Below are positions 22,424 through 33,228 of a DNA stretch of 64,000 nucleotides, in pieces. Within the stretch, counting starts at the first letter, position 1, and each line of letters starts with the position of its first letter. This stretch comes from Mesostigma viride (lineage: Eukaryota; Streptophyta; Mesostigmatophyceae; Mesostigmatales; Mesostigmataceae). A model generated the notes under the pieces. It ran no database searches. It saw nothing but the letters and a program-made list of their open reading frames with translations, and was not told where the DNA came from. The translations under genes and the position numbers were made by a program. Where the stretch lies: NCBI GenBank assembly GCA_009746045.1, contig RPFO01000381.1:2501-66500 (forward strand). Reading direction: 5' to 3'.

Positions 22424-23990
22424 TTCAGGCTCCCATAGTGTCATCATGGCTGGCCTACGTACATGGATGGCATTTATGTAATTAATGATGAGGAATCAGG
22501 CTCCCATGGGGTCATCATGGCCCGTCAACGTACATGGATGGCATTTATGTAATTAATGATGAGGATTCAGGCTCCCATGGTGTCATCATTGCCCGTGTAC
22601 GTACATGCATGGCATTTATGTAATTAATGATGAGGATTCAGGCTCCCATGGTGTCATCATGGCCCGTCTACGTACATGGATGTCAAGGAATAGTAAATGA
22701 TGAGGATTCAGGCTCCCATGGTGTCATCATGGCCCGTCTACGTACATGGATGGCGATTTTGTAATTAATGATGAGGATTTAGGCTCCTGGCATGGGGTCA
22801 TCATGGCCCGTCTACGTACATGGATGGCATTTATGTAATTAATGATGAGGATTCAGGCTCCCATGGTGTCATCATGGCTTGTCTACCTACATGGTTGGCA
22901 TTTATGTAACCTGAATCCTCTCATAAAAAAAATGATCAGGATTCAGGCTCCATTGGTGTCATCATGGCTGGCCTACGTACATGGATGTCAAGGAATAGTA
23001 AATGATGAGGATTCAGGCTCCCATGGTGTCATCATGGCTTGTCTACGTACATGGATGGCATGTATGTAATTAATGATGAGGATTCAGGCTCCATTGGTGT
23101 CATCATGGCTGGCCTACGTATGTACATGGATGTCAAAGAAAAAAAAAATGATGAGGATTCAGGCTCCCATGGTGTCATCATTGCCCGTGTATGTACATGG
23201 TTGGCATTTATGTAATTAATGATGAGGATTCAGGCTCCATTGGTGTCATCATGGCCCGTCTACGTACATGGATGGCATGTATGTAATTAATGATGAGGAT
23301 TCAGGCTCCATTGGTGTCATCATGGCTGGCCTACGTATGTACATGGATGTCAAAGAAAAAAAAATGATGAGGATTCAGGCTCCCATGGTGTCATCATGGC
23401 CCGTCTACGTACATGGATGTCAAGGAATAGTAAATGAGGAGGATTCAGGCTCCCATGTTGTCATCATGGCCTGTCTACGTACATGGATGGCATGTATGTA
23501 TTTAATGATGAGGATTCAGGCTCCCATGGTGTCATCATGGCTGGCCTACGTACATGGATGTCTCAGAAAAAAATGATGAGGATTCAGGCTCCCATGGTGT
23601 CATCATGGCTGGCCTACGTACATGGATGTCAAAGAAAAAAAAATGATCAGGATTCAGGCTCCCGTGGTGTCATTATGGCCCGTCTACGTGTTGTTGGCAT
23701 GTATGAAATTAATGATGAGGATTCAGGCTCCCATAGTGTCATCATGGCTGGCCTACGTACATGGTTGGCATTTATGTAATTAATGATGAGGATTCAGGCT
23801 CCCATGGTGTCATCATTGCCCGTGTATGTACATGGTTGGCATTTATGTAATTAATGATGAGGATTCAGGCTCCATTGGTGTCATCATGGCCCGTCTACGT
23901 ACATGGGTGGCATTTATGTATTTAATGATGAGGATTCAGGCTCCCTTTGGGTCATCATGGCTGGCCTACATACATGGAGTCATATTGATT
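22424..23990 (+). repeat. 71 bp satellite array (about 22 units)
   Basis: Tandem units with the core GATGAGGATTCAGGCTCCCA, then TGGTGTCATCATGGC, CTACGTACATGGATG and GCATTTATGTAATTAAT. The usual period is 71 bp. Some units end in a variant with CAAGGAATAGTAA or CAAAGAAAAAAAA. Open frames through the array are repeat-driven. Confidence 0.95.
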
Positions 23991-24239
23991 CATGGAACAA
24001 TGAGATACCATTCTTAATTGAAAATTGTTCTTGATACTTTCACATGCATGCCCGGAATCGTGAATTTGTGCGGGTTTCCATGATGACAATCCTCATTGAA
24101 TTCTTGAGCACACAATATTGAGCAATTTAGGGGCACTTCGGCAATGTTGACCATTTTCATTCATGATAAAATTAACATTTAATGCAATAAATACATATTC
24201 CACTCATTTTAATAAACCATGCAAAAACTTAACAAGCAC
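23991..24239. other. AT-rich spacer
   Basis: No gene or repeat recognised. Confidence 0.5.
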
Positions 24240-24435
24240 GCTCAAGCTAGGGGTGGGCTGGCATGCACGCGTGGGTGTGGGGGTGGGCTGGCATGCATGC
24301 GTGGGTGTGGGGGTGGGCTAGCCTGCATGCGTGGGTGTGGGGGGGGGCTGGCATGCATGCGTGGGTGTGTGTGGGGGGCTAGCATGCATGCGTGGGTGTG
24401 GGGGGGGCTGGCATGCATGCGTGGGTGTGTATGGG
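24240..24435 (+). repeat. About 30 bp minisatellite, left part (GGCATGCATGCGTGGGTGTG)
   Basis: About six units with alternating CTGGC/CTAGC. The array continues at 32919-33228 on the other side of E3. Its last five bases (ATGGG, 24431-24435) are the E3 target duplication. Confidence 0.9.
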
Positions 24436-24893
24436 AGTTAGATGAGATGCTTAGGCTGGCACACGGATTTCCGGCCTGCGCGCCGCGTATTGCCTACCGC
24501 GGCTGAGCGGGACACCTCAGTACTGTACGGCAGGGTGTACGGTACTGAGGTGTCATGTGGACCGATGTGCGGTTAGTGCCAGACTGTTCCTAGGTGCTAG
24601 CTCGACCCGCCAGGTCCGGTGTAGCCGGGCCTGACGGGCCGAGTCTTAGCTGGTTGCTAGTGACGTGGTCGCATGGCATTGCAGTGTACAGTTGTCCACT
24701 GGTCGTGTGCTGCAGGTAGCACCGCCATAGGCATATAGGCGTAGCACTGGGGAGTGCCGCAGCACCCGAGTTTGCCCAGACGTTCCATTCTGAGCCCTCA
24801 GCTTTCATTGCTCTCTCATTGTATTATTGTAATACAATCATCATTCGCTCTCAGCTTTCGCAGTTGTTCGTCGTCCCTAGTCTCCATCCAACT
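24436..24893 (+). repeat. E3 5' LTR (458 bp)
   Basis: Begins AGTTAGATGAGATGC and ends CTCCATCCAACT. The following TGGACTGAAAAG is not a standard initiator-Met primer site. Confidence 0.93.
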
Positions 24894-24933
24894 TGGACTG
24901 AAAAGTTCGATATTTTTTTCGCAAAAAAAAAAT

Positions 24934-25760
24934 ATGGCTTCCAACAACGGCAACAACGGCAACAACAACAAGGGGAAGGCGCCTGCCAGGCGCACCTCAC
25001 CCCGCCTTTCGCCGGAGGGCACGCCCTCCACCAACGATGCGAGGGTGACGCCCAACGTCACCTTCCGCACGGTGGTCGCTGACCAACCCAGGCGTCGGGG
25101 CCCGCAGGTGGGGCCCGGCGCCCGGGGGATGGCGAGCGGTCGGCCGTTTGCCACTGGCGGTTCGTCCGCCATGGCACCTGGGGGGCAGGTCCCCCGGGCA
25201 CGAATTCCCCCGTCGCAGGTGACGGGGGTCGTGAGCGGAGTGATTCCTCGAGGAGGATGGCGAGGTGCAGCCTGCGAGGCCTCGGCCTTCGCTTGAGCTT
25301 TCGTCGCAGACACCTGCGACGTCTGGCAACCTTTCCGTGGGCCGACAGATGGCCACCATGGACATTGACCGGTATGGGGAACATGTTCCGCCCCCGGTCG
25401 CGTTCGGGCGCCCACCCCATTTTCTCCCCCTTGGGGAGGACGACATCCCGGCGTTCATTTCGGTGAACGGCCGGATCTACTCAACGTTTTCAGTTGCTTC
25501 CAGATGAGGAGATACACGCGATAGAGGTTCATCGGGTGCAAACGCTGATCGAGGGGCGTCTTAGGATGCAGTCCCACTGGTTCAGGTGGCAGTTTGGCTG
25601 TACTGTTTCGCCAATCGGCCGAGGCACAACCCCGGCACTGTTGATCAGTGGGCGTCCAGGCAGCGCCAGAGAGAGGCGCTGCGCGTGGTCGCCAGACAGA
25701 GATCGCGCTGACTCCGTTGGGGCCGTGGCCCCAAGTCACGCCAGTTGGCTGGGGCCCGGA
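24934..25760 (+). pseudogene. E3 N-terminal gag/ORF1-like region (frame-broken)
   Basis: The ATG at 24934 lies 40 nt after the LTR and opens an Asn/Gly-rich, then Arg/Pro-rich protein. The frame shifts near 25250 and again near 25490. After the breaks it reads a segment with GEDDIPAFISVNGRIY and LLPDEEIHAIEVHRV that looks like real protein sequence. It may be the start of gag or a separate first ORF as in E1/E2; frame damage prevents a decision. Confidence 0.5.
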
Positions 25761-25826
25761 TAGGCGTGAGGCGGCTGCGATGCCGCCTGCGACGGGCGCG
25801 GGGCGGCAGACGCCCCCAACACGCCC

Positions 25827-27298
25827 ATGGGTGGTGAAGCCACCCAGGACCCTCTGGCAGGTCAGAGGGTCCAACCTCAGCCGCAGGCTCCCCCGCCCAG
25901 CGTGGGGGGCCAGGTGGCTGAGGAGGCCACCGGGGTCGCAGGGACCCCGGCGGCGACACAAGCGCCCGGGGTCGCAGGGACCCCGGCAGCGACGCCGGCG
26001 CCTCCGGCGCTGGCGGGGGATGCAGCCCCCATGGAGGGTGTCACGGGCACCTCCAGCGGCTCTGGGGGGCAGGCCCCCTCTAGCCGCAACAAGGACAAGT
26101 CCCTGGCAGGGCCGGAGGGGCCCAGGGTCCCACCGCAGCTGGGCAGCAACCAGCACTGCTGGAGGGCGACCTGCAAGGTCGCGACTTCATCACCCTGGGT
26201 GATGAGGCCGTGTGGCGTGCCATACAGACAGCCACAGCCTCCTTCCGTGGGCTGGCCGACAGGAGCCAGCAGATGCACGTCGCGGAGGCGGGCAGCCTGG
26301 TGTGTGCAATCATCACGCACATCCTGGGCCTGCCCAACCTCCAAGAGGGCACACGCAGGGTGTGCGACGACCTGCTGCCTGCCCTGCAGGCTCTCCTCTC
26401 AGGGAGGAGGGTGCAGGGCAGCAGGGTGCGTCTGGTGCGTGCTGGAGCTCCTGCACAACGCCATCCTGAGAGGGGCGGGTAGGTGGCTGCCTACCTGGCT
26501 GCATCATGATCTTACTAACCCTACTGACGATGAAGTGTCCCTCTCTCCCACCTTCCATGATTGGGAGGAGGCCCGCAGCAGGAGGCGGGAAGTGACACAC
26601 ACTCACACCCCCACCCAGCCCACCCCTATGTTGTCTAACCCTCCTACACAGCCCATGTTTGCCCATCCTGCTCAGCTCACTCAAGTAGCACTTCCCTCTC
26701 AGCAGGTCTCTCCTGTGAATGCTGCAGCAGCAACACCATCTTCTCCCTCTCCCCCTGCATCCCCCTCTAGGTTGCCCACTTACAATGAAAACCGTCCTGT
26801 GGATAGGATTAATGTCAGGGGGCTGCCTGAGGGGTATACTAGGGAGCAGGGGAATCATGCACTTCTCTCTCTGCAGCTGGCTAGGGAGGAACTGAATGTC
26901 AAGAATTGGTTTGGATCTCTCATGCAGGGGGATTTTACCATCAGTCCTCTTCTCAGATTCAGAATCTCATTCTTGTCTTCCAGCGTAGGTATCCCAAGTG
27001 GCAGGACACGCAGGCTAGGGCAGTTTGGGAGGCTTTCATGAAGGAGCTAACTGACCTCCTCTCCACCCCCTCATCTGTGGACATCTATGGGGCATTCAGG
27101 TGGGTAGAGGAATACAGGGTCACATCAGTGGACTATGTGGCTGAGACAAAGAAATATGAGCTAGCCATCAAAGCACGTCCTGATGTCCAGCAGCTAGATC
27201 ACAAGTTCTTGCTGCGTTCCTTCCTTGAGAAACTCAAACTTGACAAAAACACCTACGCTATGCTTGCACAGGAATGGCAAAGTACTGGGAGGACATGA
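25827..27298 (+). pseudogene. E3 gag, capsid region (frame-broken)
   Basis: A Pro/Ala/Gly-rich stretch with two direct repeats (GVAGTPAAT) leads to a helical region with WRAIQTATASFRGLADRSQQ in one frame, then a Pro-rich linker, then a helical block with RRYPKWQDTQARAVWEAF in another frame. Shifts lie near 26130, 26430 and 26960. It continues into the overlapping frame at 27274. Confidence 0.65.
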
Positions 27299-27588
27299 AG
27301 GAGGCATTGGATTATATCAAGCTGGCCTTGGCTCCCCTTAGCCAGGGGGCCATGGGCACCTCTGTAAAGAGGGTCAGGGGGGAAGAGAGGGAGGAGGAGG
27401 ATAGGGAGAGGGAAGACAGGAGCAAGAGACCTGTCACTATGGCAGAAGTCAAGTCCCTGCTGGGACAAATGTTTAAGGGCAAGGGCAAGGGCAAGGGCAA
27501 GGGCAAGGGCAGGGGCTGGGGCAAGGGCAAGGGTAAGGGGCAGTCTCCCTCCAAGGGGGGCAGCTCCAGCAACAACAACAACAACAGC

Positions 27589-27653
<65 letters not shown>

Positions 27654-28929
27654 GAAGCAGGACAAGGAGGACAAGTCTTCTCAGCGGTGCACCCGCTGTG
27701 GCATGAAGTACCACCTGCGGCCCACCTGCCGCAAGAACGTGGACGAGCTGGGGCATTTGGACGTCCTGTGCCACAAGTGCCACGGGCCGCCCCACGGTGA
27801 CCCCAAGGACTGCAAGCGGCCTCCTTACGGCAAGAAGTGTGAGTCTCCCTCTCATGCTGGCTTGAGTGTGCCTGCTTCACCTCTTTCATCTGCATGCCCC
27901 ACTGTCAGAGCAGTGAGCAGTTCTGGAAAGGTGCTACAGCTGGTTTCAGAAGATTATGTCTCTAAACCAACCTTCACATCTATGGTTCCCAAGGTGTGCA
28001 GAGTGTCCCCAGCAGAGGATGCTCAGATCAGTTTTCAGGAGCTTGCTTTGCAGTTGCATTTCCTTTATGGGCATGAAGTGAGTGCAGAGGTGGTGGCAGC
28101 AGCAATAGGGGGGGCAGCACTCAGACGTGCATGCCAGGTGGTCAGATCCCACTGCCAGCATTGTCAGTTCAATGCACCCAAACCCCCTAAGTGGCATGTA
28201 GCTACCCCACCTAAGAGCAAGGGCAGGGTGGTAGGAGATGTCTTTCATATCAAAGGACAATCTTACTTGGCACTTAAAGATGCATGGTCAAGGTACACAA
28301 CCATTGAACCATTACCTGGAATGGACAAGACACAGTTGCTCAGGGCTCTCTTGATTGCTCAGGCCAGGTACTACCCTGTGGAGGCATTGTTACTGGATCA
28401 GCAGTTCACGTGTCTTGCCAATGAACCAGGGTGTGAGGCTATTGATCTGGCTGGGCTAGAAGATCATGAGAGGCAAGGCATTATTGAAAGGGCCATCAGG
28501 TCCATTAAAACCCTTGTAGCCAAAGAAGATGGCAATCTGCTGGCTGACAGTGGGTCATATGCTGACAGAGCTCTGTGGTCCACCAGGTTGTGCCAAGTCC
28601 TCAACAGGAGGCCACTCATGAAAACCCCACAAGGGGTGGTCATTACACCAGATGGATTGCATGCAGGCATTTATCCACCTGAGGTACTAGCCCTCTACAA
28701 CGCACAGCGAGCACAGACAGCTAGCAGGTTAGCTGTCAAGGATGCAAAGCATCCACGTCCCACCTTCAGAGAAGGGGATCAGGTCCTATTCTACAAGGAG
28801 TCGGGACTAGGCAAGGTGGGTACCTGGCATGGGCCAGCCACCATCCTAAAGTTTAACACCACTGGCAGGACAGTGTTAGTTAAACACAATGACACGGGAA
28901 AATTCACAGGTGTTCACCTCACAGGATGA
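27274..28929 (+). CDS. E3 gag C-terminus fused to integrase
   Basis: One 551-residue frame. An acidic helix, then (Lys-Gly)n repeats, a poly-Asn run (about 26 Asn with one Ser, from AAC codons at about 27570-27654), and two knuckles, CTRCGMKYHLRPTC and CHKCHGPPHGDPKDC. After a linker come HHCC (LHFLYGHE ... CQHC) and the integrase core: GDVFHI, LLDQQF, and HERQGIIERA with Glu. A small IN C-terminal domain ends the frame. Where E1, E2 and E4 have UGA between gag and pol, this frame is open (AAG-TGT-GAG at the comparable place). A neighbouring overlapping ATGA at 28926-28929 starts the next frame. Confidence 0.85.
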
Positions 28930-29816
28930 AATTGTATTTTCCAACTGTGTCAGACGTGGCAGAGGAGGAAGAGCTGTTGGCCGACAGCCCTGTACAGTTG
29001 CCTGGCATCCCAGCGTTGCCCAGTGAGTGGTTGTTTGGAACACCCACTGGTGAGTGTGAGAGCCACACCCACTGTGACACCCAGGTCACCCTTGATGATT
29101 GCAGGCAGTCACTGCAGGATTGGCCCCCTGCAGCAGAGGGTCACATTGGCAAAACAGGTGATCAGCAACCTATCACCTCTACAAGTGTGAACATAGCTCA
29201 GCCACTAGCTGCACCTTCCAAACGCAGCCTAGCAGACGCTGTTCGCATTTTACAAGCAGCTCATAGAGCCAAAGCTCAAACTGCTGCAGGATCAGCTAAG
29301 GTGGGGAAGGTTGGGCAGAATGACAATAGCCCATTTATGGTTGCAGTGGACACACAAGCCCAGGTCAGCATTATCAGTGCCCTGGCTGTGCCCCATTTGC
29401 CTTTGGAACCTTCACCCTGGCACCATGTGGCTGATTTCTCAGGGCAGTCATCCCTCAAGGTATTAGGTCAGGTCATGTTGACTATACTCGGTATCCCCAC
29501 TCCTTTTCAGGTATTGGAAGGTTATAAAGGGAATGCTTTGTTGGGGGATCCTTTTCTCTGTTACCCTGGTGTCATATCCAGTGATAGACTATCCATCCAG
29601 GACATGGGTGGTGTTGATCTGAATCATTTCAAAATTTCTCTTGAAAAACTTCTTAACACCAACATTGCTTCTGTAAAATTTGCTACACCCAAGTATGCCC
29701 CAGGGCAAGAACCCTGTGTGGCAGACTGGTTCACAACCAAAAACTTCATCCCAACTCATTTGGATTGGGCAAGCATGATGTGGCTAAAATGTCTCCTCTT
29801 TCTTATGAACAGATAG
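28926..29816 (+). CDS. E3 protease region and start of RT
   Basis: The ATG overlaps the integrase stop (ATGA). An acidic linker leads to a retropepsin-like domain, DTQAQVSII at 29349, with LLGDPFL as the flap partner motif. The catalytic-loop Gly of DTG is Gln here. The frame ends at the start of RT with a shift. Either a real -1 junction or an indel separates it from integrase. Confidence 0.75.
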   Translation: MKLYFPTVSDVAEEEELLADSPVQLPGIPALPSEWLFGTPTGECESHTHCDTQVTLDDCRQSLQDWPPAAEGHIGKTGDQQPITSTSVNIAQPLAAPSKRSLADAVRILQAAHRAKAQTAAGSAKVGKVGQNDNSPFMVAVDTQAQVSIISALAVPHLPLEPSPWHHVADFSGQSSLKVLGQVMLTILGIPTPFQVLEGYKGNALLGDPFLCYPGVISSDRLSIQDMGGVDLNHFKISLEKLLNTNIASVKFATPKYAPGQEPCVADWFTTKNFIPTHLDWASMMWLKCLLFLMNR

Positions 29817-31390
29817 AGCAAGACTGTCGCACACACATAGGATTCCTAAAATGGGTGGAGGCCTTTAACAAGGCCAGGGAAGAATGGGTAGTGCCAGATC
29901 CTCTTAGTCCTTCTCATACTCCCCTGTCACACCTATTGACAAAAAGCCTGCAGGGTGCAAGCACTTGCGCCTGAAGTTTGTGTGTAAACATAAGCCAGCA
30001 GCAGATGGGTCAGTCATTTTCATGCTAGACCTTGTGTGACAGAGTTCAAGGGCACCACTGATCTGACAGAGGCAGAGTTGTACACGCCAGGCATTCAGCA
30101 AACATCCCTAAAAATCTTGCTGTCTGTCTTTGTGGGTCATCTCAATGATGGGGATGACTATGTATGTAAGGCTACAGACATTAAAAGGGCTTTCCTGAAA
30201 GGCTCACCTGAGATAGCACAACAAGTGTGGCATGGTCAGGTGTATGTAGTCTCCACTCCCAGAGTTTGGGCAAAACACATCCCTCAGCAGTACCTGAAAG
30301 CTAACATAGGTGTTGAAGGGCTGCAATCAGCTCCTCGCATTTTCAGGATGTCAGCTCAGGCTGTGTTTGAAAAGCTAGGGGCTAGATATGATGACATAGA
30401 CCCTTGCTTCTTTGTGGTCCCACACCCTCATGGCATTCTCACCTTTGTGTGGCATGGGGATGATCAGCTGATTGCTGGGCCAAGGCGTGCTGTGGATGAT
30501 TTTATTCAACAAGTGTCACAGCATTTTGAGATTGGCAAGCAAGTAGAGCTGGGCACCACTGCCATAAAATTTTGTGGCACAATGTTACAACTCCAGCAGC
30601 ATCAAAACCAGTGGGTGTGTGCACTCTACTCTCCCAATGATTACATGCACAGCTGCTTGGAGGTTTTGCAAACAAAAATCAAACCTGGAGCCTGTCCTAC
30701 CATTAGAGGCAAGCTGGGGTGGTTGTGCTCAACGTGTGCACCTCACCTGGCTGTGGTTAGCAGAGTTGATGATGATGTCTTGATGCAAGTAGGTCACAAA
30801 GCCATCACCAAAACTCTCCAGGAGGCCCTCCCCTTATCTTGCACTCCTTGGATCTCCACAAAACCATTCACATCCAAGCTATGATGGATAGTTCCATGGA
30901 GTCCAGGCAGATTACCAAGTTGCAGGCAAGGGAGTCAGGCTTGTATTTTGTGCAGAATGATGATGCACCCTTGTCTCTCATTTCATGGTACAGCCGGTTG
31001 CATAGACGCAAGGCTGTCAGCAGCAATGCTGCTGAGTGCAGGGCAGTGGTGTCAGCAGTGCTTCATGCCAGGTACTTGAATCATGTGCTGGTTTGGTTGC
31101 AGATGCAAGCAGGCAGCAATGCTGGGGTGGTGGCACACTTGCTCACTGACAGTCAGTCAGTCCTCAGTTTCCTTGCTAACCCCTATGCTGTCCACACTGA
31201 TCTTGACTGGGTGGTCCTGAAACAGGAGTCCACCTACTGGGAGTCCACCCGTCACGTGGAGGACAAACACAACGCTGCTGATGCACTCACTAAAGTGCCT
31301 CAGCAGGCAGCTGAACAATATCAGCTGTTGTACCACTTGATGAACCCCTATGGCAAGCAGGCAACCCTGCCCCATAGGGGGGACGCCTAG
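29765..31390 (+). pseudogene. E3 RT and RNase H (frame-broken)
   Basis: RT fragments are in three frames to about 30036, then open to 30884 with DIKRAFLKGS, GVEGLQSAPRIF and VWHGDDQLIAG (HGDD at 30453-30464). RNase H overlaps in another frame from 30839: DSSMESRQ, AECRA, TDSQS and ADALTK, ending at 31390. RNase H catalytic acids are all present. The breaks are single-base size. Confidence 0.82.
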
Positions 31391-32454
31391 CAGGGTCCTG
31401 TTCACCAGGGCCGCCTAGGTCACCCAGTACCCCTTGGGCAGGTCCAAGGGGTAGGTTGTGGCTTCCAGCAAGGGGGGTTGGTTGGAGTCTGTTTTCATAC
31501 ATCTGCGTGCCCTATGCCCAATAAAATCTGTTTTGATTTTTCAACACCATGGAATTTCGTTATGCACACCTTCATAGGTGGGCATGGGATGTATCTCACA
31601 CCTTTTTCCACTAGGGCGTATGCCTTGGTGGATTGGCCTTGAGCTCAGTGGCTCAGGTGCCCCCATTCAAGTGGAGGGTCAAAGCTCCCTTGACAGGTGG
31701 TTACCCAGGACCCCAGTTCACTGTGGATATCCTGGGCCACCTGGCCTTACTGTTCAGTGGCAGTAAAGGCATGGGTGCTGTCATGTTGTCTAGTACAACG
31801 TGCTCAGCACAGGTGCAGGATGAAATATTCCTGTCACCTGTCACCAGGACTTCAGTCACCCATGTGCAGGGCAGGGGTGGCTGGTCTCACACGTTGTGCA
31901 GGTGCAATGTGGCCAGGTCCAGGATGTCATAGTCCTGTCACCTGTCACTCGGACTTCAGCCCCCTCTGTGCAGGGCAGGGGTGGCTGGTCCTCACATGTT
32001 GTGCAGGTACAACATGGACAGTGCAGGGTGCAATAAACCTGTCCACTGTCACTCCTCAGGTTGCAGGTAACCTGAGCTCAGTTGACCCAGCCTGGCTGGG
32101 TATTTTTCTCTGAGTGGGCGATGATGATGGAACAACATGGAACCTCTTAAACGGTTACCTTGGCATTTTTTTACAATGGCTCTCTTGGCTGGTGATGCAC
32201 TCCCTGGATAGGCAGACAGGCATAGCTATCTCCCTTGTGAGCTCGCGAGGAGGAGGAACTCCCCGGGCATGTTGAGCTAAACGTGATGCCATCACAAGTA
32301 TTGCACGAGTTCTGGGGCCCATCTTTTTCAGTCCAGATGTTGCAGTATGGGTGTCAGTTGCTCAGCACCTCAGTCAGCTTGGAGTCAGTCTCCTAGCTGG
32401 GCAGGGTCAGGCTTGAAGTCGCTAGCCTTCAACCTGAAAGGAAAACATAATGGG
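31391..32454 (+). other. E3 3' untranslated region
   Basis: No gene. AATAAA occurs at about 31520. Two diverged ~110 bp repeats carry GTGCAGGGCAGGGGTGGCTGG (about 31865 and 31970). The end, GAAAGGAAAACATAATGGG, is a probable polypurine tract. Confidence 0.6.
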
Positions 32455-32913
32455 AGTTAGATGAGATGCTTAGGCTGACACACGGATTTCCGGCCTGCGC
32501 GCCGCGTATTGCCTACCGCGGCTGAGCGGGACACCTCAGTACAGTACGGCAGGGTGTACGGTACTGAGGTGTCATGTGGACCGATGTGCGGTTAGTGCCA
32601 GACTGTTCCTAGGTGCTAGCTCGACCCGCCAGGTCCGGTGTAGCCGGGCCTGACGGGCCGAGTCTTAGCTGGTTGCTAGTGACGTGGTCGCATGGCATTG
32701 CAGTGTACAGTTGTCCACTGGTCGTGTGCTGCAGGTAGCACCGCCATAGGCATATAGGCGTAGCACTGGGGAGTGCCGCAGCACCCGAGTTTGCCCAGAC
32801 GTTCCATTCTGAGCCCTCAGCTTTCATTGCTCTCTCATTGTATTATTGATAATACAATCATCATTCGCTTTCAGCTTCAGCAGTTGTTCGTCGTCCCTAG
32901 TCTCCATCCAACT
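32455..32913 (+). repeat. E3 3' LTR (459 bp)
   Basis: Near-identical to the 5' LTR, with small differences (for example GGCTGACAC/GGCTGGCAC and ATTGATAATAC/ATTGTAATAC). Followed by ATGGG. Confidence 0.93.
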
Positions 32914-32918
32914 ATGGG

Positions 32919-33228
32919 GGCTGGCATGCATGCGTGGGTGTGTGTGGGGGGCTAGCATGCATGCGTGGGTGTGGGGGGGGCTGTCATGCATGCGTGGGTG
33001 TGTGGGGGGGCTGGCATGCATGCGTGGGTGTGTGGGGGGCTAGCATGCATGCGTGGGTGTGGGGGTGGGCTAGCATGCATGCGTGGGTGTGAGTGTGGGC
33101 TAGCATGCATGCGTGGGTGTGGGGGGGGGCTAGCATGCATGCGTGGGTGTGGGGGGGGGCTAGCATGCATGCGTGGGTGTGGCCGGGGTGGGCTAGCATG
33201 CATGCGTGGGTGTGGGGGGGGGCTAGCA
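32919..33228 (+). repeat. About 30 bp minisatellite, right part
   Basis: About ten units of GCATGCATGCGTGGGTGTG-GGGGGGCTA, continuing the array at 24240-24435. Confidence 0.92.

Larger units (their letters stand above)
24436..32913 (+). mobile_element. E3: complete HGDD-type LTR retrotransposon (8.48 kb)
   Basis: LTRs are 24436-24893 (458 bp) and 32455-32913 (459 bp), near-identical, starting AGTTAG and ending CCAACT. The target duplication is ATGGG (24431-24435 and 32914-32918), set in the minisatellite. Order is gag region, two knuckles fused directly to integrase, then protease, RT, RNase H, a 1.06 kb 3' region and a purine tract. Several one-base frame breaks lie in gag, the integrase/protease junction and RT. 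Closest to E4 in having two knuckles. Confidence 0.93.

Noticed and set aside
22424-23990. Regular repeats resembling a CRISPR array
   Set aside because: Units are contiguous 71 bp tandem copies with no unique spacers, in a eukaryotic setting without cas genes.
27253-27855. Minus-strand frame with a long Val or Leu run
   Set aside because: Antisense of the AAC and GGCAAG repeats in E3 gag.
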